Shown here piece after piece: positions 33,882 to 42,887 of a stretch of DNA of 64,000 bases. Under the pieces are notes generated by a model. It worked only from the letters and a program-made list of their open reading frames with translations, had not been told where the DNA came from and ran no database searches. This stretch comes from Acerihabitans arboris (GTDB lineage: Bacteria; Pseudomonadota; Gammaproteobacteria; Enterobacterales; Enterobacteriaceae): NCBI RefSeq assembly GCF_010131535.1, contig NZ_WUBS01000007.1, forward strand, positions 186,001 to 250,000, written 5' to 3'. The translations under genes and the position numbers were made by a program. The stretch's first letter is position 1; each line of letters begins with the position of its first letter.

Positions 33882-33896
33882 TGTGAGCCGCTCAGT
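33882..33896. promoter_or_regulatory. Imperfect palindrome, candidate operator 1
   Basis: TGTGAGC-C-GCTCAGT, an imperfect relative of the palindrome at 33993-34007, 111 bp away centre to centre. It lies between the divergent MHS transporter and GntR genes. Confidence 0.5.
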
Positions 33897-33992
33897 TAAG
33901 CTAATTTCCGGCAATAGATATCAGTTTTTCATATTGGATCACAGAAGTTGACTCATCCTACACTGCCTGTATTAAGCGCCCCAGTGATTATC

Positions 33993-34007
33993 TGTGAGCG
34001 GCTCACA
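33993..34007. promoter_or_regulatory. Perfect 7-1-7 palindrome, candidate operator 2
   Basis: TGTGAGC-G-GCTCACA lies 21 bp before the GntR start. It closely resembles the symmetric lac operator, but no LacI protein is adjacent. Autoregulation by the GntR protein or a distant LacI-type regulator are both possible. Confidence 0.6.
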
Positions 34008-34028
34008 ACCACAGGAAAAGAGGGTCAG

Positions 34029-34745
34029 ATGCTATTATCCAACGAGGCTACAGCGGATTTATCCTTGGGTGATGTCGCCTATATTCGCATCCGGCAGGAT
34101 ATCCTTTGCTGCCGCCTGCTGCCGGGCTCGATGATTACCGAACCGGAGCTGATGGAAAATTACGCCATCGGCAAAAGCAGCTGCCGCGTGGCGCTGGCCA
34201 GGCTGTGCCATGAGCATCTGGTGGAATCGCGTCCGCGCAAGGGTTACCGCATCGCGCCGATTACCGTGCAGGACGTGGAGGAGATTTTCACCCTGCGCGT
34301 CCAGCTGGAGCCGCTGGCGGCCCGGCTGGCGGTGGGCAGGGTGGATATCGGGGAACTGCGCGAGCTGGAGGCCGCCTGCCGGGTGGAGCTGCGCGCGCCG
34401 CTGCCGGAGCAGATCGACGTGTTCATGAACGCCAATAAGCGTTTCCACCTGGCCATCGCCCGGGCGTCGGGCAATAACCATCTGATCCGCACCCTGTCGA
34501 GCCTGATGGACGAGATGTCGCGGCTGGTGGCGCTGGGCTTTAACGTGCAGAAAACCAAACCCGAGATCAAGCACGATCATAACGCCATGATCCAGGCGTT
34601 TATCGATGGCGACGCCCGGCGGGTGGAAATTATCGCCCGCCGCCATATCGAAACCTTCCAGGTGATGACGATGGAAAAAGTGTATGCCACGTTAAGCAAA
34701 GGCGGCGCGGTGCTGCCTATCCTCGAAAGGAGCATGTCTTCATGA
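34029..34745 (+). CDS. GntR-family (FCD subfamily) transcriptional regulator
   Basis: A 238-residue regulator with an N-terminal winged helix (YIRIRQDILCCRLLPGSMITEPELMENYAIGKSSCRVALARLCHEHLVESRPRKGYRI, residues ~17-75, abbreviated from the full domain) and a C-terminal FCD ligand domain with metal-binding type histidines (RFHLAIARASGN, KHDHNAMIQAF, RRHIETFQ). The ATG at 34029 follows GAGGG. A TTG-initiated extension to 33948 would run through the palindromic operator and is rejected. It overlaps the ATPase gene start by four bases, so it is the first gene of the transport-catabolism operon and probably its controller. Confidence 0.86.
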   Translation: MLLSNEATADLSLGDVAYIRIRQDILCCRLLPGSMITEPELMENYAIGKSSCRVALARLCHEHLVESRPRKGYRIAPITVQDVEEIFTLRVQLEPLAARLAVGRVDIGELRELEAACRVELRAPLPEQIDVFMNANKRFHLAIARASGNNHLIRTLSSLMDEMSRLVALGFNVQKTKPEIKHDHNAMIQAFIDGDARRVEIIARRHIETFQVMTMEKVYATLSKGGAVLPILERSMSS

Positions 34746-35524
34746 ACCATGCGCTCATGAGCAATGCGGCGCGGGCCTATGACGCCGCCGCGGCGGACAT
34801 TATCCGCGCCGACGGCATCGGCAAACGTTTCGGCCAACTGCGGGTGCTCGACAATATTTCCCTGGCGGTGCGCGAAGGTGAAATCCTCGCCCTGCTGGGC
34901 GCGTCGGGCTGCGGCAAAAGCACCCTGCTCAATATCCTCTCCGGCCTGCTGACGCCCGACGAGGGCGAGATCGTTATCCAGGGCCGGCCCGCCGGGCAAT
35001 ACGATCGTTGGGAAAAAGTGGCCTATCTGTTCCAGGAGGATCGCCTGCTGCCCTGGCGCACCGTGCGGCAAAACGTCAATTTCGGGCTGGAGAACACCCG
35101 GCTTACGCGCGCGCAACGCGCGAAAAAGGTCGACGACGCGCTCAGGCTGGTGGGCCTGCATGATTTCCGCCATTCCTGGCCGCACCAGCTTTCCGGCGGC
35201 ATGCGCAGCCGGGTGGCGCTGGCGCGCAGCCTGGTGGTGGAGCCGGAAATTTTATTGATGGACGAGCCGTTTTCCAAGCTCGACCCGCAAACCCGCGGCG
35301 TGATGCATAACGAACTGCTGCGTATCCAGCAGCTTAAAGGCGTCACCGTGGTGATGGTCACCCATGACGTGGAAGAGGCGGTGGTGCTGGCCGATCGGGT
35401 GGTGGTGCTGAAACCCAATCCCGGGCGGATCCATAAGATCATCGACATGTTCTTGCCCCATCCGCGCGTGCCCACCGAGCGGGCGGTGGCGGAACAATCG
35501 CGCCTGCTAAGGCTTGAGGTGTGA
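34742..35524 (+). CDS. ABC transporter ATP-binding protein (SsuB/TauB-like)
   Basis: A 260-residue ATPase with Walker A GASGCGKST, Q-loop FQEDRLLPWRTV, signature LSGGMRSRVALARSL and Walker B ILLMDEPFSKLD. It belongs to the nitrate/sulfonate/taurine-type subfamily. It overlaps the regulator gene by four bases and is followed after one base by the permease gene. The second such transporter in the window, it is not a close copy of the first. Confidence 0.9.
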   Translation: MNHALMSNAARAYDAAAADIIRADGIGKRFGQLRVLDNISLAVREGEILALLGASGCGKSTLLNILSGLLTPDEGEIVIQGRPAGQYDRWEKVAYLFQEDRLLPWRTVRQNVNFGLENTRLTRAQRAKKVDDALRLVGLHDFRHSWPHQLSGGMRSRVALARSLVVEPEILLMDEPFSKLDPQTRGVMHNELLRIQQLKGVTVVMVTHDVEEAVVLADRVVVLKPNPGRIHKIIDMFLPHPRVPTERAVAEQSRLLRLEV

Positions 35525-35525
35525 A

Positions 35526-36299
35526 ATGAAATCATCCACATCCTTGCTTACGCTCATCGGCCAGCGCCTGGCGCTGCTGGCGATCTTCCTGGTTATCTGG
35601 TGGCTGGCGTCGCAGTGTATGCCGTCGTTTGTGCTGCCTGGCCCGCTGAAGACCTGGCGGGCGCTGGAGGCGCTGTGGCATGGCGACAGCCTGCTGCATG
35701 ATATCGGCATCACCTTTTCCCGCGTCTTGTCCGGTTTCCTGTTGGCGACGCTGGTGGGCACGGTGTCCGGCCTGGCGCTCGGCGCCAGCCGGCTGCTGGC
35801 CCAGTTCTTTGAACCCTTGCTGGCGGTATTCAATACCGTCTCGTCGGCCATTTGGGCCATTTTCGCCATTATCTGGTTCGGCATTTCCGGCGCCACCACC
35901 ATTTTTGTGGTGTTCATGACCGCCATGCCGCTGATTCTGACCAATGTCTGGCAGGGCGCGCAAACGGTGGATGCGCAGTATGTGGAGCTGGCGCGCAGTT
36001 TCCGCATGGGCCGCTGGCAAACGCTGCGCAAGATTTACCTGCCGACCATACTGCCCTACTTTTTCTCCGGCGCCCGCCTGGCGTTCGGTTTCGGCTGGCG
36101 GGTATCGCTGGTGGCCGAAACCCTCGGCGCCTCCGACGGTATCGGCTACCGTCTGCGCCAGGCCGGGGATCTGGTGCAAACCGATCAGGTCTTCGCCTGG
36201 ACCTTACTGCTGGTGGCCATGATGCTGTTACTCGAAGGGGGACTGCTCAAGCCGCTGGAACGTCATCTTTTCCGCTGGAAACAACGCACACAGGAATAA
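35526..36299 (+). CDS. ABC transporter permease (SsuC/TauC-like)
   Basis: A 257-residue inner-membrane permease with about six helices. The cytoplasmic coupling loop (YVELARSFRMGRWQTLRKIYLPTILPYF) and FGFGWRVSLVAETLGASDGIGY are typical of the family. The ATG at 35526 directly follows the ATPase stop, with GAGGTG upstream. Confidence 0.9.
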   Translation: MKSSTSLLTLIGQRLALLAIFLVIWWLASQCMPSFVLPGPLKTWRALEALWHGDSLLHDIGITFSRVLSGFLLATLVGTVSGLALGASRLLAQFFEPLLAVFNTVSSAIWAIFAIIWFGISGATTIFVVFMTAMPLILTNVWQGAQTVDAQYVELARSFRMGRWQTLRKIYLPTILPYFFSGARLAFGFGWRVSLVAETLGASDGIGYRLRQAGDLVQTDQVFAWTLLLVAMMLLLEGGLLKPLERHLFRWKQRTQE

Positions 36300-36304
36300 T
36301 CGCT

Positions 36305-37285
36305 ATGAAAAAAATACTGATGGCGGCCGCGCTGGCCGCCGGAACGCTGTTGGCCTTCGGTTCCCAGGGGGCGGAAAAAGTCCGCATCGGCTACTGGACC
36401 AGCGGCGTCAGCCTGGGCTACGGCGCGGTGCTGGAAAGCCGGGATTTCCTGGCTAAACGCGGTATCGACGCCGAGTTCGTGCACTTTCCCGACGTTAACG
36501 CCCCCATCAAGGCGCTGGCGTCCGGATCGATAGACCTGGCCTTCGGCGCGCCGCTGGCCGGGGTGTTCAGCACCGCGTCCGAAGGGGTGCCGATTAAAAT
36601 TTTTGCCGCCACCCAGCCGGCGGACGTGCAGTTCGTGGTGCCGGCCGGTTCGCCGATTACCAGCCTGGCGCAGCTGAAAGGTAAAAAGGTCGGCATGTCG
36701 CCGGCCGGATCGTCGGTGGCGGTGATCGCCAGCACCATCCTGCAGCAGAACTACCATATCAAACCGGCGGATTTTTCGCTGATTGGCGGCAATGAATCAC
36801 GGCTGGCGCAGTTCCTGGCGCAAAAGCAGGTGGACGCCGCCGCCCTGCGCTCGCTGACCATCAGCCAGCTGGACGAGCTTAAGGTCACCCCGATCGGCAG
36901 CTTTGCCGACGAGTGGAAAAAGCTGACCCATACCGACGCCCTGCCCTATATCGGCGTCGGCGCGGTACGCGCCGATCTTATCAACCAACATCCCGATACC
37001 GTGGCGCGGGTGATTGCCGCGCTGCGCGACACCCTGGCCTGGGGCAAGGCAAATCCCGACGCGGTGGTGGCCATCCTGCAAAAACAGGCCAATCTGCCGC
37101 AAAAAGACGCCCGGGTCTATATGAGCCGTTGGGATAGCATGAACCGTATCGACTTCGAGCCGGCGGACATCGATACCCTGAAACGCGAGCATCAGGTCTT
37201 TGTCGCCAGCGGCGCCATCAAAGGCGACCTGGACGACAGCCTGTTTGATAACCGCCCTTACCAGGCCGCCAAATCCATCAAGTAA
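36305..37285 (+). CDS. ABC transporter substrate-binding protein (SsuA/TauA-like)
   Basis: A 326-residue periplasmic protein with a Sec signal (MKKILMAAALAAGTLLAFGSQGA) cleaved near residue 23. NMT1-like domain features follow (VRIGYWTSGVSLGYGAVLES, VNAPIKALASGSIDLAFGAPLAG, GKKVGMSPAGSSVAVIAS). It starts five bases after the permease stop. An in-frame extension through the permease gene is not real. The ligand is unknown; the downstream enzymes suggest an organic acid or amide rather than an inorganic ion. Confidence 0.9.
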   Translation: MKKILMAAALAAGTLLAFGSQGAEKVRIGYWTSGVSLGYGAVLESRDFLAKRGIDAEFVHFPDVNAPIKALASGSIDLAFGAPLAGVFSTASEGVPIKIFAATQPADVQFVVPAGSPITSLAQLKGKKVGMSPAGSSVAVIASTILQQNYHIKPADFSLIGGNESRLAQFLAQKQVDAAALRSLTISQLDELKVTPIGSFADEWKKLTHTDALPYIGVGAVRADLINQHPDTVARVIAALRDTLAWGKANPDAVVAILQKQANLPQKDARVYMSRWDSMNRIDFEPADIDTLKREHQVFVASGAIKGDLDDSLFDNRPYQAAKSIK

Positions 37286-37298
37286 TCAGGAGCATGTT

Positions 37299-38315
37299 GT
37301 GAGTGACGTTATGAAAGCATTAGTTCTGGAGCAGCACGGCGACCTCGACCAACTGCGGGTCGTTAATGATAAACCGCGCCCCGCCGCCGCCGCCGGTCAT
37401 GTGGTGGTGCGCGTCGGCGCCTCGTCTTTCAATTACCATGATGTGTTCACCGTCAAGGGCATGCCCGGCATCAAGGTGCCGCTGCCGGTGGTGATCGGCC
37501 TGGACCTGGCGGGCACCATTACCGAACTGGGCGCGGGTGTCGACGGCTGGTCGGTGGGCGATCGGGTGCTGGTGAATCCGTTGAAGCCCGGCGTCGGCCT
37601 GATGGGTGAAATGACCGACGGCGGCATGGCCGAATATGCCGCCGTGGACGCGCTCCAGCTTATCCGGCTGCCGGACGGCGTGAGTTTTGCACAGGCCGCC
37701 GCGCTGCCGGTGGCTTACGGCACCGCGCACCGCATGCTGATAACCCACGACACGGTCAAAAAAGGCGATCGGGTGCTGATCCTCGGCGCCAGCGGCGGCG
37801 TGGGCACCGCCTGCGTGATCCTGGCCAAGCATCTGGGCGCCGAGGTGATCGCCTGCGCCGGCAGCGAGGAAAAGGCCCAGGCGCTGAAAGCGCTTGGCGC
37901 CGATCGCGTGGTCAACTACCGGGAAACGGATTTCTCCAAATGGGCCATCGGCCAGTACGGCAAGCCCCAGCGCCGCACCACTGAAGGCGGCGTCGACGTG
38001 GTGATCAACTTTACCGGCGGCGATACCTGGCGTCCGTCGCTTAAATGCCTGAAGCGCGGCGGCATCCTGCTGGTGTGCGGCGCCACCGCCGGCTACGATC
38101 CGCAGGAAGACCTGCGTTATGTCTGGAGCTTCGAGCTGACCATCAAAGGCTCCAACAGCTTCTACCGCGATAACCTGGAAGACCTGCTATCAATGATTGC
38201 CGACGGCCGCATCGATCCGGTCATCGACCGGGTATTGCCGCTGGAACAGGCGGCGGAAGGCCTGCGGCTGATTCGCGATCGCGAAGTGCTGGGCAAGGTG
38301 ATCGTGGCCCCGTAA
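37299..38315 (+). CDS. Quinone oxidoreductase-like (NADPH) medium-chain reductase
   Basis: A 338-residue MDR protein with the GroES-like N-terminal half (VVVRVGASSFNYHDVFTVKGMPG, GLDLAGTITELGAGV) and the nucleotide motif ILGASGGVGTACV. The structural-zinc cysteine loop is absent, and residues at the zinc site resemble the crotonyl-CoA reductase/quinone oxidoreductase branch. I choose the GTG at 37299 because AGGAG lies six bases before it; the ATG at 37311 is too far away. It probably reduces an enone or enoyl intermediate of the pathway. Confidence 0.85.
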   Translation: MSDVMKALVLEQHGDLDQLRVVNDKPRPAAAAGHVVVRVGASSFNYHDVFTVKGMPGIKVPLPVVIGLDLAGTITELGAGVDGWSVGDRVLVNPLKPGVGLMGEMTDGGMAEYAAVDALQLIRLPDGVSFAQAAALPVAYGTAHRMLITHDTVKKGDRVLILGASGGVGTACVILAKHLGAEVIACAGSEEKAQALKALGADRVVNYRETDFSKWAIGQYGKPQRRTTEGGVDVVINFTGGDTWRPSLKCLKRGGILLVCGATAGYDPQEDLRYVWSFELTIKGSNSFYRDNLEDLLSMIADGRIDPVIDRVLPLEQAAEGLRLIRDREVLGKVIVAP

Positions 38316-38373
38316 CGCAGTCCGCGGCAATTACGCCCGTGACGACACCGCGCGTATTGCCCCGGCATCCTCA

Positions 38374-38401
38374 CCGGGCCCGCGCCGCCCGGCCCTTTTT
38401 T
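38374..38401 (+). terminator. Possible terminator or attenuator inside the catabolic cluster
   Basis: A GC-rich hairpin (GGGCC at 38376-38380 against GGCCC at 38391-38395, with an alternative CCGGGC/GCCCGG pairing) followed by six Ts. It lies between the oxidoreductase and thioesterase genes, so the downstream four genes may have lower or separate expression. Confidence 0.5.
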
Positions 38402-38430
38402 CCTGACCGCATGCCATTAAGGAATATGTT

Positions 38431-38847
38431 ATGACCGATATTACCGTACCTACCGCCGCCGAAGTCCAGGAGCGTTTATTAAAAGGCCCCTATCATCAAT
38501 GGCTTGGACTGGAAGTCCTGACCGTAGGCGAAGGTGAAATCACCCTGAAGGCGCGCTGGCGCGAGGAATGGGTGGTCAACCCCGCCGGCGGCTATACCCA
38601 CGGCGGCATCCTGGCCGCCCTGGTGGATTTAACCGCCGACTGGGCGCTGGTGGCCTTTACCGGCAAAGGCGTGCCGACCCTGGATTTGCGCGTGGACTAC
38701 CACCGCCCGGCAAAAGGGGATTTAACCGCGGTCGGCACCGTGATTAAAGCGGGCAAGCAGTTTTCCAGCGCCGAGGCGCGGGTGTTCGACAGCGAAGGGC
38801 GGCTGGTGGCCAGCGGGCGGGGACTCTACGCCACGGCGACCGCCTAG
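38431..38847 (+). CDS. PaaI-type hotdog thioesterase
   Basis: A 138-residue single hotdog domain with the PaaI-like motif VNPAGGYTHGGILAALVDLTADWAL and YHRPAKGDLTAVGTV. It is expected to hydrolyse an aryl- or acyl-CoA, either as a pathway step or to release CoA from dead-end esters. An acyl-CoA ligase gene lies two genes downstream, supporting a CoA-ester route. It is nine bases from the next gene. Confidence 0.87.
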   Translation: MTDITVPTAAEVQERLLKGPYHQWLGLEVLTVGEGEITLKARWREEWVVNPAGGYTHGGILAALVDLTADWALVAFTGKGVPTLDLRVDYHRPAKGDLTAVGTVIKAGKQFSSAEARVFDSEGRLVASGRGLYATATA

Positions 38848-38856
38848 GAGGAAACC

Positions 38857-39642
38857 ATGACCATCCCGCTGGACCATCTGGTTATCAACACGCATTTCGC
38901 CACCGACCGGACGGCGGACCACTTCCGGGCGCTGGGATTTACCCTGACGCCGCGCGGTTACCATTCGCTGGGATCGATAAACCATCTGCTGATGTTTGCC
39001 GAGAGCTATCTCGAAATCGTCGGCCTGCCCGCCGACGGCGGGCGCCTGCGCCAGGAATTGCTGGACAGCCCGGCCGGTATCGACGGACTGGTGTTCGCCA
39101 CCGCGGACGCTAGGGACACCGCGCGCGGGCTGGCGGATGCCGGTTTTGCCCTGCAGCCGGTACAGGATTTTTCCCGCGAGGTGGTCAGCGGCAACGAGAG
39201 CGGGCTGGCCCGGTTCACTACCGTGCGCCTCGCCCGTGGGGAGTTCCCGGCCGGGCGCGTCTATTTCTGCCAGCATCATACCCCTGAATGGGTATGGCGC
39301 CCTGAATGGCTATCCCATGAAAACCAGGTTGGCGGCCTTGCCGGGCTGACCATAATCAGCGACGACGTGGAAACCTGCGGACGGCACTATCGCCGGTTAG
39401 GCGATACCGACCCGCATTTTTCGCTGGACATCGTCGATTACCCGGCTTTTGCCCGTCGGTTCGACGGCCTGCCGCTGCCGCCGCCGGGCCGGGAGATGTT
39501 TGCCGCCGTGCATTTCCAGGGCGGCGACCTGATGCGCATCGCCCGCGGCGCCGAGGCGCAGGAACTGCCGCTGCGCTGGTTTGCGGGACGGCTGCAGGTG
39601 GCGTTGCCGGAATTAACGACCTTACTCGAGTTCTTACCATGA
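38857..39642 (+). CDS. Glyoxalase-like (VOC superfamily) protein
   Basis: A 261-residue protein with a PF13468-like glyoxalase fold: LDHLVINTHFATDRTADHFRALGF, SYLEIVGLPADGG, GLARFTTVRLARGEFPAGRVYFCQHHTPEWVW. Histidines and a glutamate at metal positions (His near residue 7, Glu in YLEIVG, His in QHHTPEW) are present. The AGGAGG before the ATG is near-ideal. It overlaps the ligase start by four bases. The reaction (dioxygenase, epimerase or isomerase) cannot be told from the fold. Confidence 0.8.
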   Translation: MTIPLDHLVINTHFATDRTADHFRALGFTLTPRGYHSLGSINHLLMFAESYLEIVGLPADGGRLRQELLDSPAGIDGLVFATADARDTARGLADAGFALQPVQDFSREVVSGNESGLARFTTVRLARGEFPAGRVYFCQHHTPEWVWRPEWLSHENQVGGLAGLTIISDDVETCGRHYRRLGDTDPHFSLDIVDYPAFARRFDGLPLPPPGREMFAAVHFQGGDLMRIARGAEAQELPLRWFAGRLQVALPELTTLLEFLP

Positions 39643-41189
39643 CGCAGACAACCAATTTAGGCGCAACGATCGATACCCGGCAGCCGGGAGGGCAGATAGC
39701 CTTTATCGCCCCGCGCGAAGGAGAGGCCGTCCAGGAAATCACCTTTGGCGAGCTCGGCGCGCGCGCCGACGCCATCGGCCGCGCGCTGCTGGCACGCGGA
39801 TACCGCACCGGGGAGCGCGTCGCCATCCTGGGGCGCAACTCCATTGATTATGTCGCCAGCCTGCTGGGCATCCTGCGCGCCGGACTGGTGGCCGTGCCGA
39901 TTAATTTTAAATTCCCGGTGGAGACGCTGGACAATATCCTGCGGGACAGCGGCGCGCGTCTGCTGCTGGGCGACGGCGACCAGTTGTCCCGGCCGCAAAA
40001 CGATCTGCCGCGCGTGGTGTTCAACTCCCCCGCCGCCGACGGACTGGCGGCCTTTATGGATCCCGGTGAGCTTTCCCCCTTCGCCGCCGGACCGGACGCC
40101 CTGGCGTTGCTATTGTATACCTCCGGCTCCACCGGCATGCCGAAAGGCGTGCGCTTGACCCACGCCAGCCATGCCTGGGTGGTGCGCACCCGCCTTGAAA
40201 ACCATGAGCTGGAGGGCGAGCGGGTGCTGATCGCCGCCCCGCTGTATCATATGAACGCGCTGGCGCTGGCACTGTTAACGCTTGCCAGCCATGTCGCCAC
40301 CGTGCTGCTGCCGCAGTTCAACGCCCGCGACTATATCAACGCCATCACCCGCTACCGCTGCAGCTGGCTGACGGCGGTGCCGCCGATGATCGCCATGATG
40401 CTGCGGGAAAAAGCCTTATTGGCGCAAAGTGATTTAACCTGCGTCAGGGTGGTGCGCATGGGATCGGCGCCGGTAACCGACAGCCTGTTCCAGCAAATCG
40501 GCCAGTTGCTGCCGAAGGCGCGCATCATTAACGCCTACGGCACCACCGAAGGCGGACCGGTGGTATTCGCGCCTCATCCCGACGGCATTCCCACGCCACG
40601 TCTGGCCGCTGGCGCCGCGCATCCCCAGGTCAGCCTGCGGTTGCGCGATCCAGCGGGCCATGAGGCCGCGCGCGGCATCCTGGAGCTGAAAAGCCCGGGG
40701 CTGATGCAGGGTTATCACCAGCGTCCCGACCTGCGGCCGCCGTTCACCGACGACGGTTATTATATTACCGGCGATGTATTCGAGCGCGACCACCAGGGCT
40801 TTTACACCTTTATCGGCCGGCTGGACGATATGTTTGTCAGCGGCGCCGAGAATATCTACCCAAGCGAAGTGGAACACCTTATTGAGCGCCATCCCGCGGT
40901 ACAGCAGGCCTGCGTGGTGCCGGTAGCGGATGAGATCAAGGGCACCAAGCCGGTGGCCTTTGTGATCCTGCGCCCCGGCCGGCAGGCGAGCGCCGGGGAG
41001 CTGAAGGCGTTTACCTTGAGCCACGGCGCGGCCTACCTGCATCCGCGTCATATCTGGCTGGTGGACGGTTTCCCCCTGGCCGGCACCAATAAAATCGACC
41101 GCCGCGCGCTGCTGCTTGAGGCCGGGCGGCGCATTCATCAGGATAGCGCCTCCCCCCAGGCCAATCCGGGAGCACAGCATGGCATTTAA
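39639..41189 (+). CDS. Acyl-CoA ligase (AMP-binding, ANL superfamily)
   Basis: A 516-residue acyl-adenylate ligase with core motifs LLLYTSGSTGMPKGVRLTHA, INAYGTTEGGPV, YYITGDVFERD and the hinge GRLDDMFVSGAENIYPSEVE, and the C-terminal catalytic Lys in TNKIDRR. It is intact. It activates a carboxylic acid for the thioesterase or downstream use. The start overlaps the VOC gene stop and the end overlaps the GGT-like gene by 11 bp, so these form one tight unit. Confidence 0.9.
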   Translation: MTQTTNLGATIDTRQPGGQIAFIAPREGEAVQEITFGELGARADAIGRALLARGYRTGERVAILGRNSIDYVASLLGILRAGLVAVPINFKFPVETLDNILRDSGARLLLGDGDQLSRPQNDLPRVVFNSPAADGLAAFMDPGELSPFAAGPDALALLLYTSGSTGMPKGVRLTHASHAWVVRTRLENHELEGERVLIAAPLYHMNALALALLTLASHVATVLLPQFNARDYINAITRYRCSWLTAVPPMIAMMLREKALLAQSDLTCVRVVRMGSAPVTDSLFQQIGQLLPKARIINAYGTTEGGPVVFAPHPDGIPTPRLAAGAAHPQVSLRLRDPAGHEAARGILELKSPGLMQGYHQRPDLRPPFTDDGYYITGDVFERDHQGFYTFIGRLDDMFVSGAENIYPSEVEHLIERHPAVQQACVVPVADEIKGTKPVAFVILRPGRQASAGELKAFTLSHGAAYLHPRHIWLVDGFPLAGTNKIDRRALLLEAGRRIHQDSASPQANPGAQHGI

Positions 41190-42801
41190 CTGGCATAACC
41201 CCTATCCCACCGTACGCGCGCCGTTGTTTGCCCGCAATGTGGTGGCGACGTCCCATCCCATTGCCGCCCAGGCCGGCAATAGCGTCCTGCTGGACGGCGG
41301 CAACGCGGTGGACGCGGCCATTGCCGCCGCCGCGACGTTAACGGTGGTGGAACCCTGCTCCAACGGCCTGGGCAGCGACGCCTTCGCCATGATCTGGGAC
41401 GGCGACCGGCTGCACGGCCTGAATGCCTCCGGTCCGGCGCCGGCCAGCTGGGATCTGGCGCATTTCCGCCGCCGCCATGGCGAGGACGGCAACGGACTGG
41501 CCAAACGCCCGGAACGCGGTTGGGACTCGGTCACCGTACCGGGCGCCGTCGCGGGCTGGACGGCGCTGCACCAGCGCTTCGGCCGGCTGCCGTTTGAACG
41601 TTTAATGCAAACCGCCATCGAGGTGGCCGGGCGCGGCGTAACCATCGCGCCGATTGTCGCGGCGAAATGGCGGGCGGCGGTGCCAATCCTGGCCGGACAG
41701 CCCGGTTTTGCCGAGGCCTTTATGCCGGGGGGACGCGCCCCCGAAATTGGCGAAAAATTTGTTTTTCCCTCCGCCGCGCGCACGTTGCGACTGCTGGCTC
41801 GCGAGGGCGGACGCGCTTTTTATGAAGGCGAAATCGCCGAAAAAATCGTCGCCTGGTCACAGGCCAGCGGCGGCAGCATGACGCGTGCGGATTTAGCCTC
41901 CTATCAGCCGGAATGGGTGACGCCCATCAGCCAGGACTATCGCGGTTATACCGTGCATGAAATGCCGCCCAACGGCCAGGGCATCGCCGCGCTTATCGCC
42001 CTGGGCATCCTGGAACATTTTGATCTGTCCGCGCTCGCGCTTGACGGCGCCGACGCCCAGCATCTGCAAATCGAGGCCATGAAGCTGGCCTTCGCCGACG
42101 TCTATCGGTATGTTGCCGATCCCGCGGGCATGGATGTGACACCGTCACAAATGCTGGATAAAGCCTATCTGGCCGGACGGGCGCGCCTGATCAACCACCG
42201 GCGGGCAGCGGATCCACAGCCAGGCATGCCGGCCAGCGGCGGCACCGTTTACCTGTCCACCGCAGATGAAAGCGGCATGATGGTGTCCTTTATCCAATCC
42301 AATTATATGGGCTTCGGCTCCGGGGTGGTGGTGCCGGATTACGGCATCAGCCTGCAAAACCGCGGCGCCGGGTTCTCCAGCGACCCGCGTTCGGTTAACG
42401 TGGTCGCGCCCGGCAAGCGCCCGTTCCAGACCATTATCCCGGCATTTTTGACCAGGGACGGCCAGGCGCAAATGAGCTTTGGCGTCATGGGCGGCGATAT
42501 GCAGCCGCAAGGCCATGTGCAGACGCTGGTGCGGATGCTGGATTTCCATCAGCAGCCCCAGGCCGCCTGCGACGCGCCGCGCTGGAAGGTCAACCGGGAT
42601 TTTACCCTGGACCTTGAAGCCACCGTTAACCCGGAGCTGGTGGACCAACTACGCGCCATGGGCCATCGGCTGAAATCAGTTAACGATCCCTATATGGATT
42701 TCGGCTCCGGTCAGTTTATCTGGCGCTTATCCCAAGACCGCGATCACGGCTACGTTGCCGCCAGCGACAGCCGGCGCGATGGCCAGGCGGTAGGATTTTA
42801 G
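41179..42801 (+). CDS. Gamma-glutamyltransferase-family (Ntn hydrolase-like) enzyme
   Basis: A 540-residue GGT relative with the conserved N-terminal VVATSHPIAAQAGNSVLLDGGNAVDAAIAAAATLTVVEP stretch (shown in part as family hallmark), GEKFVFPSAARTLR, and a candidate autoprocessing/catalytic Thr in SGGTVYLSTADESG. No signal peptide is visible, unlike periplasmic enteric Ggt, so the enzyme is probably cytoplasmic. Substrates may be gamma-glutamyl or other amide conjugates, or cephalosporin-like acyl amides. It starts inside the end of the ligase gene. Confidence 0.84.
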   Translation: MAFNWHNPYPTVRAPLFARNVVATSHPIAAQAGNSVLLDGGNAVDAAIAAAATLTVVEPCSNGLGSDAFAMIWDGDRLHGLNASGPAPASWDLAHFRRRHGEDGNGLAKRPERGWDSVTVPGAVAGWTALHQRFGRLPFERLMQTAIEVAGRGVTIAPIVAAKWRAAVPILAGQPGFAEAFMPGGRAPEIGEKFVFPSAARTLRLLAREGGRAFYEGEIAEKIVAWSQASGGSMTRADLASYQPEWVTPISQDYRGYTVHEMPPNGQGIAALIALGILEHFDLSALALDGADAQHLQIEAMKLAFADVYRYVADPAGMDVTPSQMLDKAYLAGRARLINHRRAADPQPGMPASGGTVYLSTADESGMMVSFIQSNYMGFGSGVVVPDYGISLQNRGAGFSSDPRSVNVVAPGKRPFQTIIPAFLTRDGQAQMSFGVMGGDMQPQGHVQTLVRMLDFHQQPQAACDAPRWKVNRDFTLDLEATVNPELVDQLRAMGHRLKSVNDPYMDFGSGQFIWRLSQDRDHGYVAASDSRRDGQAVGF

Positions 42802-42887
42802 TATCAAAATGGCTTTATTTATTAGATGCATACTGATAAAAATGGGGCTTATAATTCATCGAGTCATTTTGTAACTGGGGATAAAAT

